Source: Streptomyces flavidovirens DSM 40150 (GTDB lineage: Bacteria > Actinomycetota > Actinomycetes > Streptomycetales > Streptomycetaceae). From it: 64,000 bases of DNA. The notes under the pieces were generated by a model. That model saw nothing but the letters and a program-made list of their open reading frames with translations. It was not told where the DNA came from and did not search any database. This document shows, piece after piece, positions 8,694 to 17,591 of this stretch. The stretch is from assembly GCF_000429085.1 (NCBI RefSeq), contig NZ_AUBE01000020.1, forward strand, positions 82,581 to 146,580, in the 5' to 3' direction. Made by a program: the position numbers and the translations under genes. The number at the start of each line of letters is the position of its first letter. Within the stretch, counting starts at the first letter, position 1.

Positions 8694-10193
8694 TCAGCGA
8701 GTCGCCGGCACGAACGGCGCCAGGTCCGCCGCCAGCTCCTCGTGCACCCGTACCTTGATCAGCGTGCCTTCACCGGTGTGCTCCTCGGAGATCACCTCGC
8801 CGTCGGCGTGTGCCCGCGAGATCAGCCCGCCGTGTGTGTACGGCACGAGAGCCTCGATCTCGACCTCGGGCCGGGGCAGCTCGGCGTCGATCAGCGCCAG
8901 CAGTTCCGCCATGCCCGCGCCCGTACGGGCGGACACCGCGATCGCGTGACGCTCGATACGCAGCAGCCGCTGCAGTACGACCGGATCTGCCGCGTCCGCC
9001 TTGTTGATCACCACGATCTCGGGCACGTCCAGCGCGCCGACATCCCGGATCACTTCGCGCACGGCCGCCAGCTGCTCCTCAGGCGCCGGGTGCGCGCCGT
9101 CCACCACGTGCAGGATCAGGTCGGCCTCCCCGACCTCTTCCATCGTGGAGCGGAACGCCTCGACGAGGTGGTGCGGCAGGTGGCGTACGAATCCGACGGT
9201 GTCGGCGAGCGTGTAGACCCGTCCGCTCGGGGTCTCCGCCCGGCGCACGGTCGGGTCGAGGGTGGCGAACAGTGCGTTCTCCACCAGCACGCCCGCGCCC
9301 GTGAGGCGGTTGAGCAGCGAGGACTTGCCGGCGTTCGTGTATCCGGCGATCGCGACCGAGGGCACCTGGTTGCGCTTGCGTTCCTGGCGCTTGATGTCGC
9401 GGCCGGTCTTCATCTCCGCGATCTCCCGGCGCATCTTCGCCATCTTCTCGCGGATCCGGCGCCGGTCGGTCTCGATCTTGGTCTCACCGGGACCACGGGT
9501 GGCCATACCGCCGCCACCGCCGGAACCGGCGCCGCCCATCTGCCGGGACAGCGACTGACCCCAGCCGCGCAGCCGGGGCAGCATGTACTGCATCTGCGCG
9601 AGCGCGACCTGGGCCTTGCCCTCTCGGGACTTGGCGTGCTGGGCGAAGATGTCGAGGATCAGGGCGGTGCGGTCGACCACCTTGACCTTGACAACGTCTT
9701 CGAGGTGGATGAGCTGGCCGGGGCTGAGCTCACCGTCGCAGACGACGGTGTCGGCCCCAGTCTCGATCACGATGTCGCGCAGCTCGATCGCCTTGCCCGA
9801 GCCGATGTACGTGGCCGGGTCCGGCTTGTCACGACGCTGTACGACACCGTCGAGCACGAGTGCGCCCGCGGTCTCGGCGAGAGCCGCCAGCTCCGCCAGC
9901 GAGTTCTCGGCGTCGAGCACGGTTCCCGAAGTCCAGACACCGACCAGCACCACACGCTCCAGGCGCAGCTGCCGGTACTCGACTTCGGTGACGTCTTCGA
10001 GCTCGGTGGAGAGGCCGGCCACACGTCGAAGCGCGGCACGGTCGGAGCGCTCGAACTGGTCGCCGTCCCGCTCCCCGTCGACTTCGTAGCTCCAGGCGAC
10101 GTCCTCTTCCATCAGGGCATCGGCCCGAAGGCTCTCGGTCACGTTCTCCGTGAAGCTCTGTGCGTCCTTGGAAGCGGAAGAAGAGGAGGTCAT
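8694..10193 (-). CDS. hflX: GTPase HflX
   Basis: Ribosome-associated GTPase that splits or rescues stalled 70S ribosomes, especially under stress. It has 499 residues. The N-terminal nucleotide-binding domain covers residues ~50-200 and contains the HflX-type ATYIGSGKA motif. A Gly-rich linker (GSGGGGGMATRGPGETKIE) follows, then the G domain with G1 GYTNAGKS, G3 DTVGFV and G4 NKAD. The first ~45 residues are an acidic extension typical of actinobacteria. The ATG at 10193 is chosen over a GTG-like start 11 codons upstream because AAGGA lies 4 nt before it. It stands alone, convergent with the protease gene. Confidence 0.96.
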   Translation of the reverse strand: MTSSSSASKDAQSFTENVTESLRADALMEEDVAWSYEVDGERDGDQFERSDRAALRRVAGLSTELEDVTEVEYRQLRLERVVLVGVWTSGTVLDAENSLAELAALAETAGALVLDGVVQRRDKPDPATYIGSGKAIELRDIVIETGADTVVCDGELSPGQLIHLEDVVKVKVVDRTALILDIFAQHAKSREGKAQVALAQMQYMLPRLRGWGQSLSRQMGGAGSGGGGGMATRGPGETKIETDRRRIREKMAKMRREIAEMKTGRDIKRQERKRNQVPSVAIAGYTNAGKSSLLNRLTGAGVLVENALFATLDPTVRRAETPSGRVYTLADTVGFVRHLPHHLVEAFRSTMEEVGEADLILHVVDGAHPAPEEQLAAVREVIRDVGALDVPEIVVINKADAADPVVLQRLLRIERHAIAVSARTGAGMAELLALIDAELPRPEVEIEALVPYTHGGLISRAHADGEVISEEHTGEGTLIKVRVHEELAADLAPFVPATR

Positions 10194-10338
10194 TGGATCC
10201 TTACGTCGATAGAAAGTCGGTTGCATGCGTCACAACGCGTGACGTGGCCGGAAGATTCCCGAGGTGTCGGGTCCCCGTCCCGGCAGCGCCGCAGACCCGT
10301 TGATAGTGGCATGGTGCGCGCCGGGCCGTCACTCGGGT

Positions 10339-11892
10339 TTATGCCCGCTTCCCGTGTTCTCGCACCTGTCCACGCACCGGAACCGTCTTCGCCGCAGCCT
10401 TGGCGGTCCCCCGGCCCGCAGCCTTGCCTGCCGCCTTGCCGGACTCGCTGCGCCAGTCCGGGTGTCCGGGCATGGGCGGCGTCTTCTTCCCGTACAGCCA
10501 CTTCTTGAAGAAGCCGGACAGATCCCGGCCCGCGATCTCCGAGGCGAGGCCCGTGAAATCATCCGTCGTCGCGCTGGTGTCACGGTGCTCGCTGACCCAC
10601 CGCCGCTGCAGCTGCCCGAAGGCGTCCTTCCCGATCTCCTGGCGCAGCGCGTACAGCACCAGTGCGCTTCCGTCGTAGACGACCGGCCTGAAGAGGCTGA
10701 TCTTCTTTCCCGGTACGGGGCTCCGGGGAGCGGCTGGCGGGCCGCCCTGGGCCCGCCAGCCGTCGGACTGCGCGTACGCCTGGCGCATCCTCGCCTCCAG
10801 CGGACGCTTCGCGTGGTCCTCGGCGTACCGGGCCTCGTACCAGGTGGCGTGTCCTTCGTTGAGCCACAGGTCGGACCAGGAGCGCGGTGAGACGCTGTTG
10901 CCGAACCACTGGTGGGCCAGTTCATGCACCATGATCGATTCGACGTACCAGGCGGGCAGGTCGGAGCGGGTGAAGAGTGAGCGCTCGAAGAGTGACAGCG
11001 TCTGCGTTTCCAGCTCGAAGCCGGTTTCCGCGTCGGCGATGAGCAGCCCGTACGTCTCGAGCGGATAGCGGCCGACCTGCCGCTCCATCCAGTCGAGCTG
11101 CCCCGGTGTCTTCTTCAGCCACGGTTCGAGCCGCGCCCGGTCGGCGGTGGGCACGACGTCGCGCAGGGGAAGGGCGTTCGGTCCGCTCCTGTGCACCACC
11201 GTCGACCGGCCGACCGATACCTGGGCGAGTTCGGTCGCCATGGGATGTCTGGTCCGGTACGTCCAGGTGGCGCCGTCCGCCGCCTTTTCACGCTCTCCCA
11301 CCGGCAGCCCGTTGGCGACCGCGGTCATGCCCTTCGGTGCGGTGACACGGAACGTGAAGAGTGCCTTGTCCGCGGGGTGGTCGTTGCACGGGAACACCCG
11401 GTGGGCCGCGTCGGCCTGGTTCGCCATGGCGAGGCCGTCGCGCGTACGTACCCAGCCTCCGTCCGGGCCCTCCTTGGGGCTGGGGTCGCTGGTGTGCCGG
11501 ACGGTGATGCGCAGCGGCCGTCCCTCGTGCACCGGCTCCCGAGGCGTGACGATCAGGTCCTCCCGCGCCGTCGCGAACGCCGCGCGCTCGCCGTTGACCT
11601 CGACCGACGCGACGGTGCCGCGTGAGAAGTCGAGGTTGACGCGGTCGAGCCGCTCCGTGGCCAGCGCGTCGATCTTCGTGACGGCGTCCAGGGGCTTGCT
11701 GTTGCTTCCGCGGTACGTGAAGGAGATGTCGTACTCGCGAACGTCGTATCCGGGGTTCCCCAGGTGCGGGAAGAGCGGATCGCCGATGCCGAGCGCCACG
11801 GGTGGTTCGGGAGCGGGCACGGTCGCGGCGACGAGGGTGGCCGATGCGGCGGCCAGCAGGGCGGCACGCAGGCGCCGTGAGGTGATCATCAT
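10339..11892 (-). CDS. Secreted M1-family zinc aminopeptidase
   Basis: Gluzincin metallopeptidase of family M1 that removes N-terminal residues from peptides. It has 517 residues, shorter than ~850-residue PepN because the C-terminal helical domain is missing. An N-terminal signal peptide (hydrophobic residues ~8-25, Ala-rich) indicates export. The zinc site HELAH is at residues 323-327, with the third ligand Glu346 in NEGHATWYE. The C-terminus is a Lys/Ala-rich tail (AAGKAAGRGTAKAAAK) that may bind the cell wall or nucleic acid. The start is one of two adjacent ATGs at 11889-11892. It lies 142 bp downstream of rshA on the same strand. Confidence 0.9.
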   Translation of the reverse strand: MMITSRRLRAALLAAASATLVAATVPAPEPPVALGIGDPLFPHLGNPGYDVREYDISFTYRGSNSKPLDAVTKIDALATERLDRVNLDFSRGTVASVEVNGERAAFATAREDLIVTPREPVHEGRPLRITVRHTSDPSPKEGPDGGWVRTRDGLAMANQADAAHRVFPCNDHPADKALFTFRVTAPKGMTAVANGLPVGEREKAADGATWTYRTRHPMATELAQVSVGRSTVVHRSGPNALPLRDVVPTADRARLEPWLKKTPGQLDWMERQVGRYPLETYGLLIADAETGFELETQTLSLFERSLFTRSDLPAWYVESIMVHELAHQWFGNSVSPRSWSDLWLNEGHATWYEARYAEDHAKRPLEARMRQAYAQSDGWRAQGGPPAAPRSPVPGKKISLFRPVVYDGSALVLYALRQEIGKDAFGQLQRRWVSEHRDTSATTDDFTGLASEIAGRDLSGFFKKWLYGKKTPPMPGHPDWRSESGKAAGKAAGRGTAKAAAKTVPVRGQVREHGKRA

Positions 11893-11994
11893 GACTTACC
11901 GCTATCAGTGCGGTCAGCGGCCGCTGTGACGGCACGCGAAGCTCCCACTCGAAAGAGCGGTGCGTTCGGTCAGCCGGTGGCCCGTCAGGCAGTG

Positions 11995-12042
11995 GTACGC
12001 GTCGGGCGGTGTACGGGTCGGGCGGTGTACGGATCAGGCCGT
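11995..12042. repeat. 16-bp tandem repeat, three copies, at rshA 3' end
   Basis: Three consecutive 16-bp units (GTACGCGTCGGGCGGT, then two variants). The third copy covers the rshA stop codon at 12034-12036. Confidence 0.75.
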
Positions 12043-14157
12043 GGCGGGACGCTGGGCGCGGCTCACCTCGTACACGCCCGGCACCGCGCGCATGGCGCGC
12101 ATGAGCGCGGGGAGCCCCGCGGCGTCGGGGAGCTGAAGCGTGTAGGTGTGCCGTACACGCTGCTCGCTCGGCGGTTCCACGGTGGCCGAGACGACCGCCG
12201 CGCCCGCGGTGGCGATGGCCTCCGTGAGGTCGGCGAGGAGCCGCGGGCGGCCGAAGGACTCGGCGACGAGGGTGACCCGGCAGTCCCCCGTGGCCAGCCA
12301 GCGCACACCCACGAGCTCCCGCCCGCGCGCCTGCATCCGGCCCACCGCGGGGCACTCCTCGCGGTGCACGGTGACGACGCCGCCGCGCACCGCGAACCCG
12401 GTGACGGCGTCGGGCGGTACGGGCGTACAGCAGCCCGCGAGCCGTACGGTCGCGTCCGGCAGGTCCGCGACGACGTTCTCGGCGCCCCGCGGCACCGAGG
12501 TGTCGATGCCGGGCGCCACACCGGCACCCCCTCCCGCCGGCCTGGACTCCTGCGGCCCGCCCCCGGAACCTCCAAAGGCGGGTGCCTCGTCCTGGGAGTG
12601 GGCCGACAGCCAGGTGGTGATGGCGATGCGCGCGGCGGGCGTACGGGCGTGGTCGAGCCACTCCGGCGAGGGCCCCGAGCCGATGTCGTGGGTAAGGAGC
12701 AGCTGCACCGTGTCGCCGTCGCTGAGCACCGTACTGAGCGTCGCCAGGCGGCCGTTGACCCGCGCGCCGATGCAGCGGTGCGCCGTCTCACCGTACTGCG
12801 CGTACGCGGCGTCCACACAGCTCGCACCGGCCGGCAGCCCCAGCGTGCCGCCGTCCGAGCGGAACACGGTGATCTCCCGGTCCTCGGCCAGGTCCGCGCG
12901 CAGCGACGTCCAGAAGGTGTCGGGGTCGGGCGTGGCCTCCTGCCACTCCAGCAGCCGGGACAGCCAGCCGGGCCGGGTGGGGTCGGCGCGCTCGCCGTCG
13001 ACGGCGGGTTCGGACCCGTCGGTCGGCGTGTACGGGTTGCCGAGTGCGACGACGCCCGCCTCCGCCACCTTGTGCATCTGGTGCGTGCGGATGAGGATTT
13101 CGGCCACCTCGCCGTCCGGGCTCGCGACGGCCGTGTGCAGCGACTGGTAGAGGTTGAACTTGGGCGCCGCGATGAAGTCCTTGAACTCGGAGATGACCGG
13201 CGTGAAGCAGGTGTGCAGTTCGCCCAGTACGCCGTAGCAGTCGGCGTCCTCGGCGACGAGCACCAGCAGGCGTCCGAAGTCCGTGCCGCGCAGTTCGCCG
13301 CGTTTGAGCCTGACCCGGTGCACGGAGACGAAGTGCCGTGGCCTGACGAGTACTTCGGCGGCCAGGCCCGCTTCCCGCAGTACCTTCCTGACCTCGTCCG
13401 CGATGGCGTTCAGCGGGTCGCCCGCGCTCGCGTCCGCCGCGATGAGTGCGCGCGTGTGCTCGTACTCCTCGGGGTGGAGGATCGCGAAGACCAGGTCTTC
13501 CAGCTCGGTCTTCAGGGCCTGTACGCCGAGCCGTTCGGCCAGCGGGATCAGGACGTCGCGGGTGACCCTGGCGATCCGGGCCTGCTTCTCGGGGCGCATC
13601 ACGGTGAGGGTGCGCATGTTGTGCAGCCGGTCGGCGAGTTTGATCGACATGACGCGGACGTCGTTGCCGGTGGCGACGAGCATCTTGCGGAAGGTCTCGG
13701 GTTCGGCGGCGGCGCCGTAGTCGACCTTCTCCAGTTTCGTCACACCGTCGACGAGGTAACAGACCTCCTCGCCGAACTCCGAGCGCACCTGTTCGAGCGT
13801 CACATCGGTGTCCTCGACGGTGTCGTGCAGGAGCGCGGCGGTCAACGTGGTGGTCTCGGCGCCGAGTTCGGCAAGGATCAGCGTGACGGCCAGCGGGTGC
13901 GTGATGTACGGCTCGCCGCTCTTGCGCATCTGGCCCCGGTGCGACGACTCGGCCAGTACGTACGCCCGGTGCAGGATGGTGAGGTCCGCGTCAGGGTGGT
14001 GGGCGCGGTGGGCGTCCGCAACGTGGCCGATCGCGTCGGGCAGCCGGTCGCGCGACGTGGGGCCGAGCAGTGCGACCCGGCCGATCCTGCGGAGATCGAG
14101 CCTGGTGCGGCCACGCCTGCGACTGGTGGCGCCTGGGTTGGCGGCCTCTGCACTCAT
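12034..14157 (-). CDS. rshA: RelA/SpoT homologue RshA ((p)ppGpp hydrolase, synthetase domain divergent)
   Basis: Long RelA/SpoT homologue that sets alarmone levels. It has 707 residues. The hydrolase HD domain looks intact: RKSGEPYITHP, LLHDTVEDTDVT and KLADRLHNMRT in the first ~220 residues. The synthetase domain (~270-430) keeps FKDFIAAPKFNLYQSLHTAV and the Glu of AEILIRT, but where active enzymes read DLxxIR this one reads RLLVLV, so the metal-binding Asp and an Arg seem lost, and the HGVAAHW segment is AGVVALG. A TGS-like domain (~480-560) and a C-terminal ACT-like domain follow. The ATG at 14157 is chosen for GGAGG 5 nt upstream. It is the paralogue of the main Streptomyces relA; I recall S. 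coelicolor RshA being reported as able to contribute to ppGpp synthesis, which should be weighed against these changes. Confidence 0.9.
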   Translation of the reverse strand: MSAEAANPGATSRRRGRTRLDLRRIGRVALLGPTSRDRLPDAIGHVADAHRAHHPDADLTILHRAYVLAESSHRGQMRKSGEPYITHPLAVTLILAELGAETTTLTAALLHDTVEDTDVTLEQVRSEFGEEVCYLVDGVTKLEKVDYGAAAEPETFRKMLVATGNDVRVMSIKLADRLHNMRTLTVMRPEKQARIARVTRDVLIPLAERLGVQALKTELEDLVFAILHPEEYEHTRALIAADASAGDPLNAIADEVRKVLREAGLAAEVLVRPRHFVSVHRVRLKRGELRGTDFGRLLVLVAEDADCYGVLGELHTCFTPVISEFKDFIAAPKFNLYQSLHTAVASPDGEVAEILIRTHQMHKVAEAGVVALGNPYTPTDGSEPAVDGERADPTRPGWLSRLLEWQEATPDPDTFWTSLRADLAEDREITVFRSDGGTLGLPAGASCVDAAYAQYGETAHRCIGARVNGRLATLSTVLSDGDTVQLLLTHDIGSGPSPEWLDHARTPAARIAITTWLSAHSQDEAPAFGGSGGGPQESRPAGGGAGVAPGIDTSVPRGAENVVADLPDATVRLAGCCTPVPPDAVTGFAVRGGVVTVHREECPAVGRMQARGRELVGVRWLATGDCRVTLVAESFGRPRLLADLTEAIATAGAAVVSATVEPPSEQRVRHTYTLQLPDAAGLPALMRAMRAVPGVYEVSRAQRPATA

Positions 14158-14354
14158 GGGCACCTCCGGCAGCTTCGACCGGCGGTGGACGCGTGGACCC
14201 ACGTCCCGGCCGGTGCTTGATGCTACCGAGCCCAACACGCCCCGCAGTCCCGCTCTCGCCCAGCGTGAACCGGATCACCCATTCGAGCGAAGCTCTCTGT
14301 GATGCCCGTTTCCTGCTGGTCGTACGGGGCGTGGGGGACGCGGCGCGGCGGGAC

Positions 14355-15242
14355 CTACGCTGCCGGAGCGATCCAGTCCGCGTCGATGGTGCCCTCGGCG
14401 ACGATCGCGGCGGGCCCGGTCATCTCGATGGTCCCGTCGGGCCGCTCGGTGATCACCAGACGGCCGCCGGGGAGGTCCACGGTGTACGTCACGGGCTCGC
14501 CGGTGACGGCGGGATCGGCGCCGTCCCTGCGGGCGGCCGCGACGGCCACGGCGCACGCGCCCGTACCGCAGGAGCGGGTCTCGCCCGAGCCGCGCTCGTG
14601 CACGCGCATGGCGACGTGGCGCGGACCCCGGTCGATGACGAACTCGACGTTGACACCCTCCGGGTACGCGGAGGCGGGGCTGCAGGGCGGTGCGGTGAAC
14701 AGATCACCGGCGTGCTCCAGGTCGTCGACGAAGGCGACGGCGTGCGGGTTTCCCATGTTCACATTGCGGGCGGGCCAGTCACGGGCCCCCACGGAGACCG
14801 TGACATCGCCCTCGGGAAGGACGGCCCGGCCCATGGACACGGTGATGTCGCCGATGCCGCCGCCGGACTCCGCCTTGGCGATGTGCACCTGCTTGATGCC
14901 GCCGCGAGTGGCGATGGCCAGATCACCCTCGCCCACGAGACTCGCACGCTGAAGGTAGCGGGCGAAGACGCGGACGCCGTTGCCGCACATCTCGGCGATC
15001 GAACCGTCCGCGTTGCGGTAGTCCATGAACCACTCGGCCGCGTCGGCCATCGACCGGGCCTCGGGGTGCTCGGCGGACCGTACGACATGCAGCAGGCCGT
15101 CGCCGCCGATGCCCGCCCTGCGGTCGCACAGTCTCGCGACGAGGGACGGGGGCAGGTCGATGCTGTTGTCCGGGTCGGGGACGATCACGAAGTCGTTCTC
15201 GGTCCCGTGGCCCTTGAGGAAGGCGATCGGCGAGGTGCTCAC
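14355..15242 (-). CDS. dapF: Diaminopimelate epimerase
   Basis: Cofactor-independent racemase that converts LL- to meso-diaminopimelate in the lysine and peptidoglycan pathways. Streptomyces walls use LL-DAP, so here the enzyme mainly feeds lysine. It has 295 residues. Both catalytic cysteines are visible in their motifs: Cys86 in MCGNGVR and Cys225 in SCGTGACA. The duplicated beta-helical fold is consistent with the length. The start is a GTG at 15242 just before the conserved TSPIAFLKGHGTENDF; the ribosome binding site is weak. It sits between miaA and rshA on the same strand, with a small membrane protein gene 34 bp upstream. Confidence 0.97.
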   Translation of the reverse strand: MSTSPIAFLKGHGTENDFVIVPDPDNSIDLPPSLVARLCDRRAGIGGDGLLHVVRSAEHPEARSMADAAEWFMDYRNADGSIAEMCGNGVRVFARYLQRASLVGEGDLAIATRGGIKQVHIAKAESGGGIGDITVSMGRAVLPEGDVTVSVGARDWPARNVNMGNPHAVAFVDDLEHAGDLFTAPPCSPASAYPEGVNVEFVIDRGPRHVAMRVHERGSGETRSCGTGACAVAVAAARRDGADPAVTGEPVTYTVDLPGGRLVITERPDGTIEMTGPAAIVAEGTIDADWIAPAA

Positions 15243-15276
15243 GGCGTCAATCGTACGGGGCGGGTACGACAGCCGG

Positions 15277-15714
15277 TCAGCGCAGGCGGGCGACGCGCCA
15301 GACGGCCAGCGCGACAATGCCGGCCGCCACGACGACGTACAGCGCGATCATCCGCCAGTCGGGGCGCTTGCCGGACTCCTTGGAGGGCAGGCCCGGCCAG
15401 GTGTGTCCGACGCGGCGGGCGGCCATCATGCCCCAGCCGGCGGCGCAGCAACTGATGAGCAGTCCCAGCATGGCGACGACCGCTCCGCCGTCACCGAACT
15501 CGAAGGCCAGGGGGAAGGCGAACATCAGGGAGCCCATGGCGGCGAGTCCCACGATCGGCGCGAGCTGCCAGATCCGCAGGCGTCGCTGCGGGCGCAGCTC
15601 GACCTCGACCTCGGGGCCCGTCCCGGTTTCGGGTGCCCCGTCCTGGTCGTCGGGCCCGTCGGGGCTCAAACGGTCCGGTTCGTCCTGTGCTGTGTCACGA
15701 GGGCCGGCTTCCAT
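15277..15714 (-). CDS. Small membrane protein of unknown function
   Basis: 145-residue protein not assigned to a family. The first ~55 residues are hydrophilic and Asp/Pro-rich. Three hydrophobic segments follow (around LAPIVGLAAMGSLMFAFPLAF, VVAMLGLLISCCAAGW and MIALYVVVAAGIVALAVW), so it is probably an inner-membrane protein with a cytoplasmic N-terminus. The ATG at 15714 has GGGAGG 10 nt upstream; a GTG 6 nt earlier is possible. It lies between miaA and dapF on the same strand and may be co-transcribed with dapF. Confidence 0.7.
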   Translation of the reverse strand: MEAGPRDTAQDEPDRLSPDGPDDQDGAPETGTGPEVEVELRPQRRLRIWQLAPIVGLAAMGSLMFAFPLAFEFGDGGAVVAMLGLLISCCAAGWGMMAARRVGHTWPGLPSKESGKRPDWRMIALYVVVAAGIVALAVWRVARLR

Positions 15715-15820
15715 CGCCACGCGCCCTCCCAACTTGGACTCACTGGTCGATCGAAGCTTGATGATGGCACGCGCCCGGGCACCCGGATGACGGGCGGAGC
15801 GTCCCGATGCCATCACGTGA

Positions 15821-16759
15821 TCAGGCTGTAACCGCTCGTTCGACCAACGCCAGAGCCCGATGCGGGAGTTCCGCCCGGTTCTCGGCCGCGCCGCTCAGCC
15901 AGTGGACCCTCGGGTCGCGCCGGAACCACGAGTCCTGGCGGCGTGCGAACCGCTTGGTGGCGCGTACGGTCTCGGCGCGCGCCTCCTCCTCGGTGCAGTC
16001 CCCGGCCAGCGCGGCAAGCACCTGCTGATAGCCCAGGGCGCGGGCCGCCGTACGCCCCTCCCGGAGCCCCTGCGCCTCCAGGGTGCGCACCTCGTCCACC
16101 AGGCCGGCTTCCCACATGCGGTCGACCCGCACCGTGATGCGCTCGTCGAGCTCGGGGCGGGCGACGTCGACGCCGATCTGGACGGTGTCGTACACCGAGT
16201 CGGGGCCGGGCAGATTGGCCGTGAAGGGCTTGCCGGTGATTTCGATCACTTCGAGTGCGCGGACGATGCGCCGGCCGTTGCTCGGCAGGATCGCGCGCCC
16301 CGCGTCGGGGTCGGCGGCGGCGAGCCGTGCGTGCAGGACGCCGGGGCCGCGCAGTTCCAGCTCCTCCTCCAGGCGGGCTCGTACCGCGGGGTCGGTGCCG
16401 GGGAATTCGAGGGCGTCGATGGCGCCCCGTACGTACAGGCCGGAGCCGCCGACGAGGACGGGCGTGCGGCCCTCGGCGAGCAGCCGGTCGATCTGGGCGC
16501 GGGCGAGCCTCTGGTACTCGGCGACGCTCGCCGCCTCGGTGACGTCCCAGATGTCGAGGAGGTGGTGCGGAATGCCGCCGCGTTCTCCGGGCGTCAGTTT
16601 GGCGGTGCCGATGTCCATCCCCCGGTAGAGCTGCATGGAGTCGGCGTTGACGACTTCCCCGCCGAAATGCTGGGCGAGGGCGACGCCCAGATCGGACTTT
16701 CCGGCTGCCGTGGGGCCGACAACGGCGATGACCCGCGGTGCGGGAGCTGCAGTTCTCAC
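15821..16759 (-). CDS. miaA: tRNA dimethylallyltransferase
   Basis: Transfers dimethylallyl from DMAPP to A37 of tRNAs reading UNN codons (i6A37), the substrate for MiaB encoded 2 kb away. In Streptomyces this includes the bldA tRNA. It has 312 residues, the normal length. Motifs seen: P-loop GPTAAGKS at the N-terminus, NADSMQLYRGMDIGTAK, HHLLDIWD, LVGGSGLY, and the tRNA-binding RRDSWFRR-like region (RRQDSWFRRDPRV). The GTG at 16759 begins VRTAAPAPRVIAVVG; a GTG two codons earlier is equally possible. Confidence 0.96.
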   Translation of the reverse strand: MRTAAPAPRVIAVVGPTAAGKSDLGVALAQHFGGEVVNADSMQLYRGMDIGTAKLTPGERGGIPHHLLDIWDVTEAASVAEYQRLARAQIDRLLAEGRTPVLVGGSGLYVRGAIDALEFPGTDPAVRARLEEELELRGPGVLHARLAAADPDAGRAILPSNGRRIVRALEVIEITGKPFTANLPGPDSVYDTVQIGVDVARPELDERITVRVDRMWEAGLVDEVRTLEAQGLREGRTAARALGYQQVLAALAGDCTEEEARAETVRATKRFARRQDSWFRRDPRVHWLSGAAENRAELPHRALALVERAVTA

Positions 16760-16942
16760 TCGCACAGTCTCGCAAACCCCACAGCCCTTCCCCGAACGAG
16801 TTACGTGACGGCACGCGGCCGGGTTCGTTGCCTGTTGCGAGGTTCCGACCGCCGGTTTACGGACCGGCGCCCCCGGGCGACGCAATGAGACGCTCCGGTC
16901 GGGCGCGGGATTTCGCCCACACGAGTAACGTATGGAGCAGAT

Positions 16943-17188
16943 ATGGGCGTTTTTGCACGGTTTAGCCGCAAGTCCAAGGCTGTGGCGGAGGGGTCAAGCG
17001 AGGAGGCGCAGGCCGCCACTCTGACGGCCGACACTCCGGAGGAAGCCGCGGCGGAAGGGCCGGAAAGCGGGGCCGAGAAGGGCACCGGGGATTCCGAAGC
17101 CACCGCGGCGGAGAACGTGGACATCCCCAAGCAGCAGTCCGCGGACGAAGCGGCGGACAATGAGGCCGGAGAGAGCGCCCGTAAGTAG
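16943..17188 (+). CDS. Small acidic protein of unknown function
   Basis: 81-residue protein, very rich in Glu, Ala and Ser, with a short basic N-terminus (GVFARFSRKSK). It is probably disordered, and I do not recognise a family. The ATG has GGAG 5 nt upstream, a good ribosome binding site, and codon usage fits a real gene. It is followed after 24 bp by the MT0933-like gene on the same strand, so the two are likely one transcript. Confidence 0.7.
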   Translation: MGVFARFSRKSKAVAEGSSEEAQAATLTADTPEEAAAEGPESGAEKGTGDSEATAAENVDIPKQQSADEAADNEAGESARK

Positions 17189-17212
17189 TCCCTCGAAGAG
17201 CGAAGGTGATCC

Positions 17213-17494
17213 ATGGGCTTCCTGGATTCGTTGAAGGCCAAGCTTGCTCCTGCGAAGGAAAAGGTCTCGGACCTCGCGCAGCAGCACGAGGGCAAGATCG
17301 AGCACGGTCTCAGCAAGGCCGCCAAGGCGGTCGACAGCAAGACCAAGGGCAAGTACAGCAGTCAGATCGAGTCGGGCACGGGCAAGGCGAAGCAGGCCCT
17401 GGACCGCATCGCGCACAAGGGCGACGGGCCCGGCGGAACGGGAGGCACCGGCACGGGCACCACGCCGCCGCCTCCTCCCCCTGCGGCCGGCTGA
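17213..17494 (+). CDS. MT0933/Rv0909-like antitoxin-family protein
   Basis: 93-residue basic, helical protein that begins MGFLDSLKAKLAPAKEKVSDLAQQH and ends in a Gly/Thr/Pro tail. This matches the small MT0933 (Rv0909) antitoxin family. In mycobacteria Rv0909 is paired with a cell-wall-type toxin (Rv0910), but no such toxin lies on either side here. The upstream partner is instead a small acidic protein, so a charge-based interaction between the two is conceivable but unproven. The ATG has GAAGG 6 nt upstream. A perfect hairpin follows the gene. Confidence 0.75.
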   Translation: MGFLDSLKAKLAPAKEKVSDLAQQHEGKIEHGLSKAAKAVDSKTKGKYSSQIESGTGKAKQALDRIAHKGDGPGGTGGTGTGTTPPPPPPAAG

Positions 17495-17535
17495 CCAAAG
17501 GCCTCTTGACCGGCCCCTCGACCGGCAGCAACGGC

Positions 17536-17572
17536 GGACGGCCGTGGAGCGCACATCGCTCCACGGCCGTCC
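17536..17572. terminator. Bidirectional hairpin terminator
   Basis: Perfect 16-bp inverted repeat (GGACGGCCGTGGAGCG) with a 5-nt CACAT loop between the convergent MT0933-like and LigB-like genes. Confidence 0.85.
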
Positions 17573-17591
17573 CCGTGCGTTCCGGTGCCTC

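Noticed and set aside
7197..10208. GATCCTTACGTCG present at both 7197 and 10196
   Set aside because: A 13-mer shared twice in 64 kb is expected by chance; neither copy is placed like a common operator.
11908..14220. 770-codon open frame on the plus strand
   Set aside because: Antisense to rshA, which has complete family motifs.
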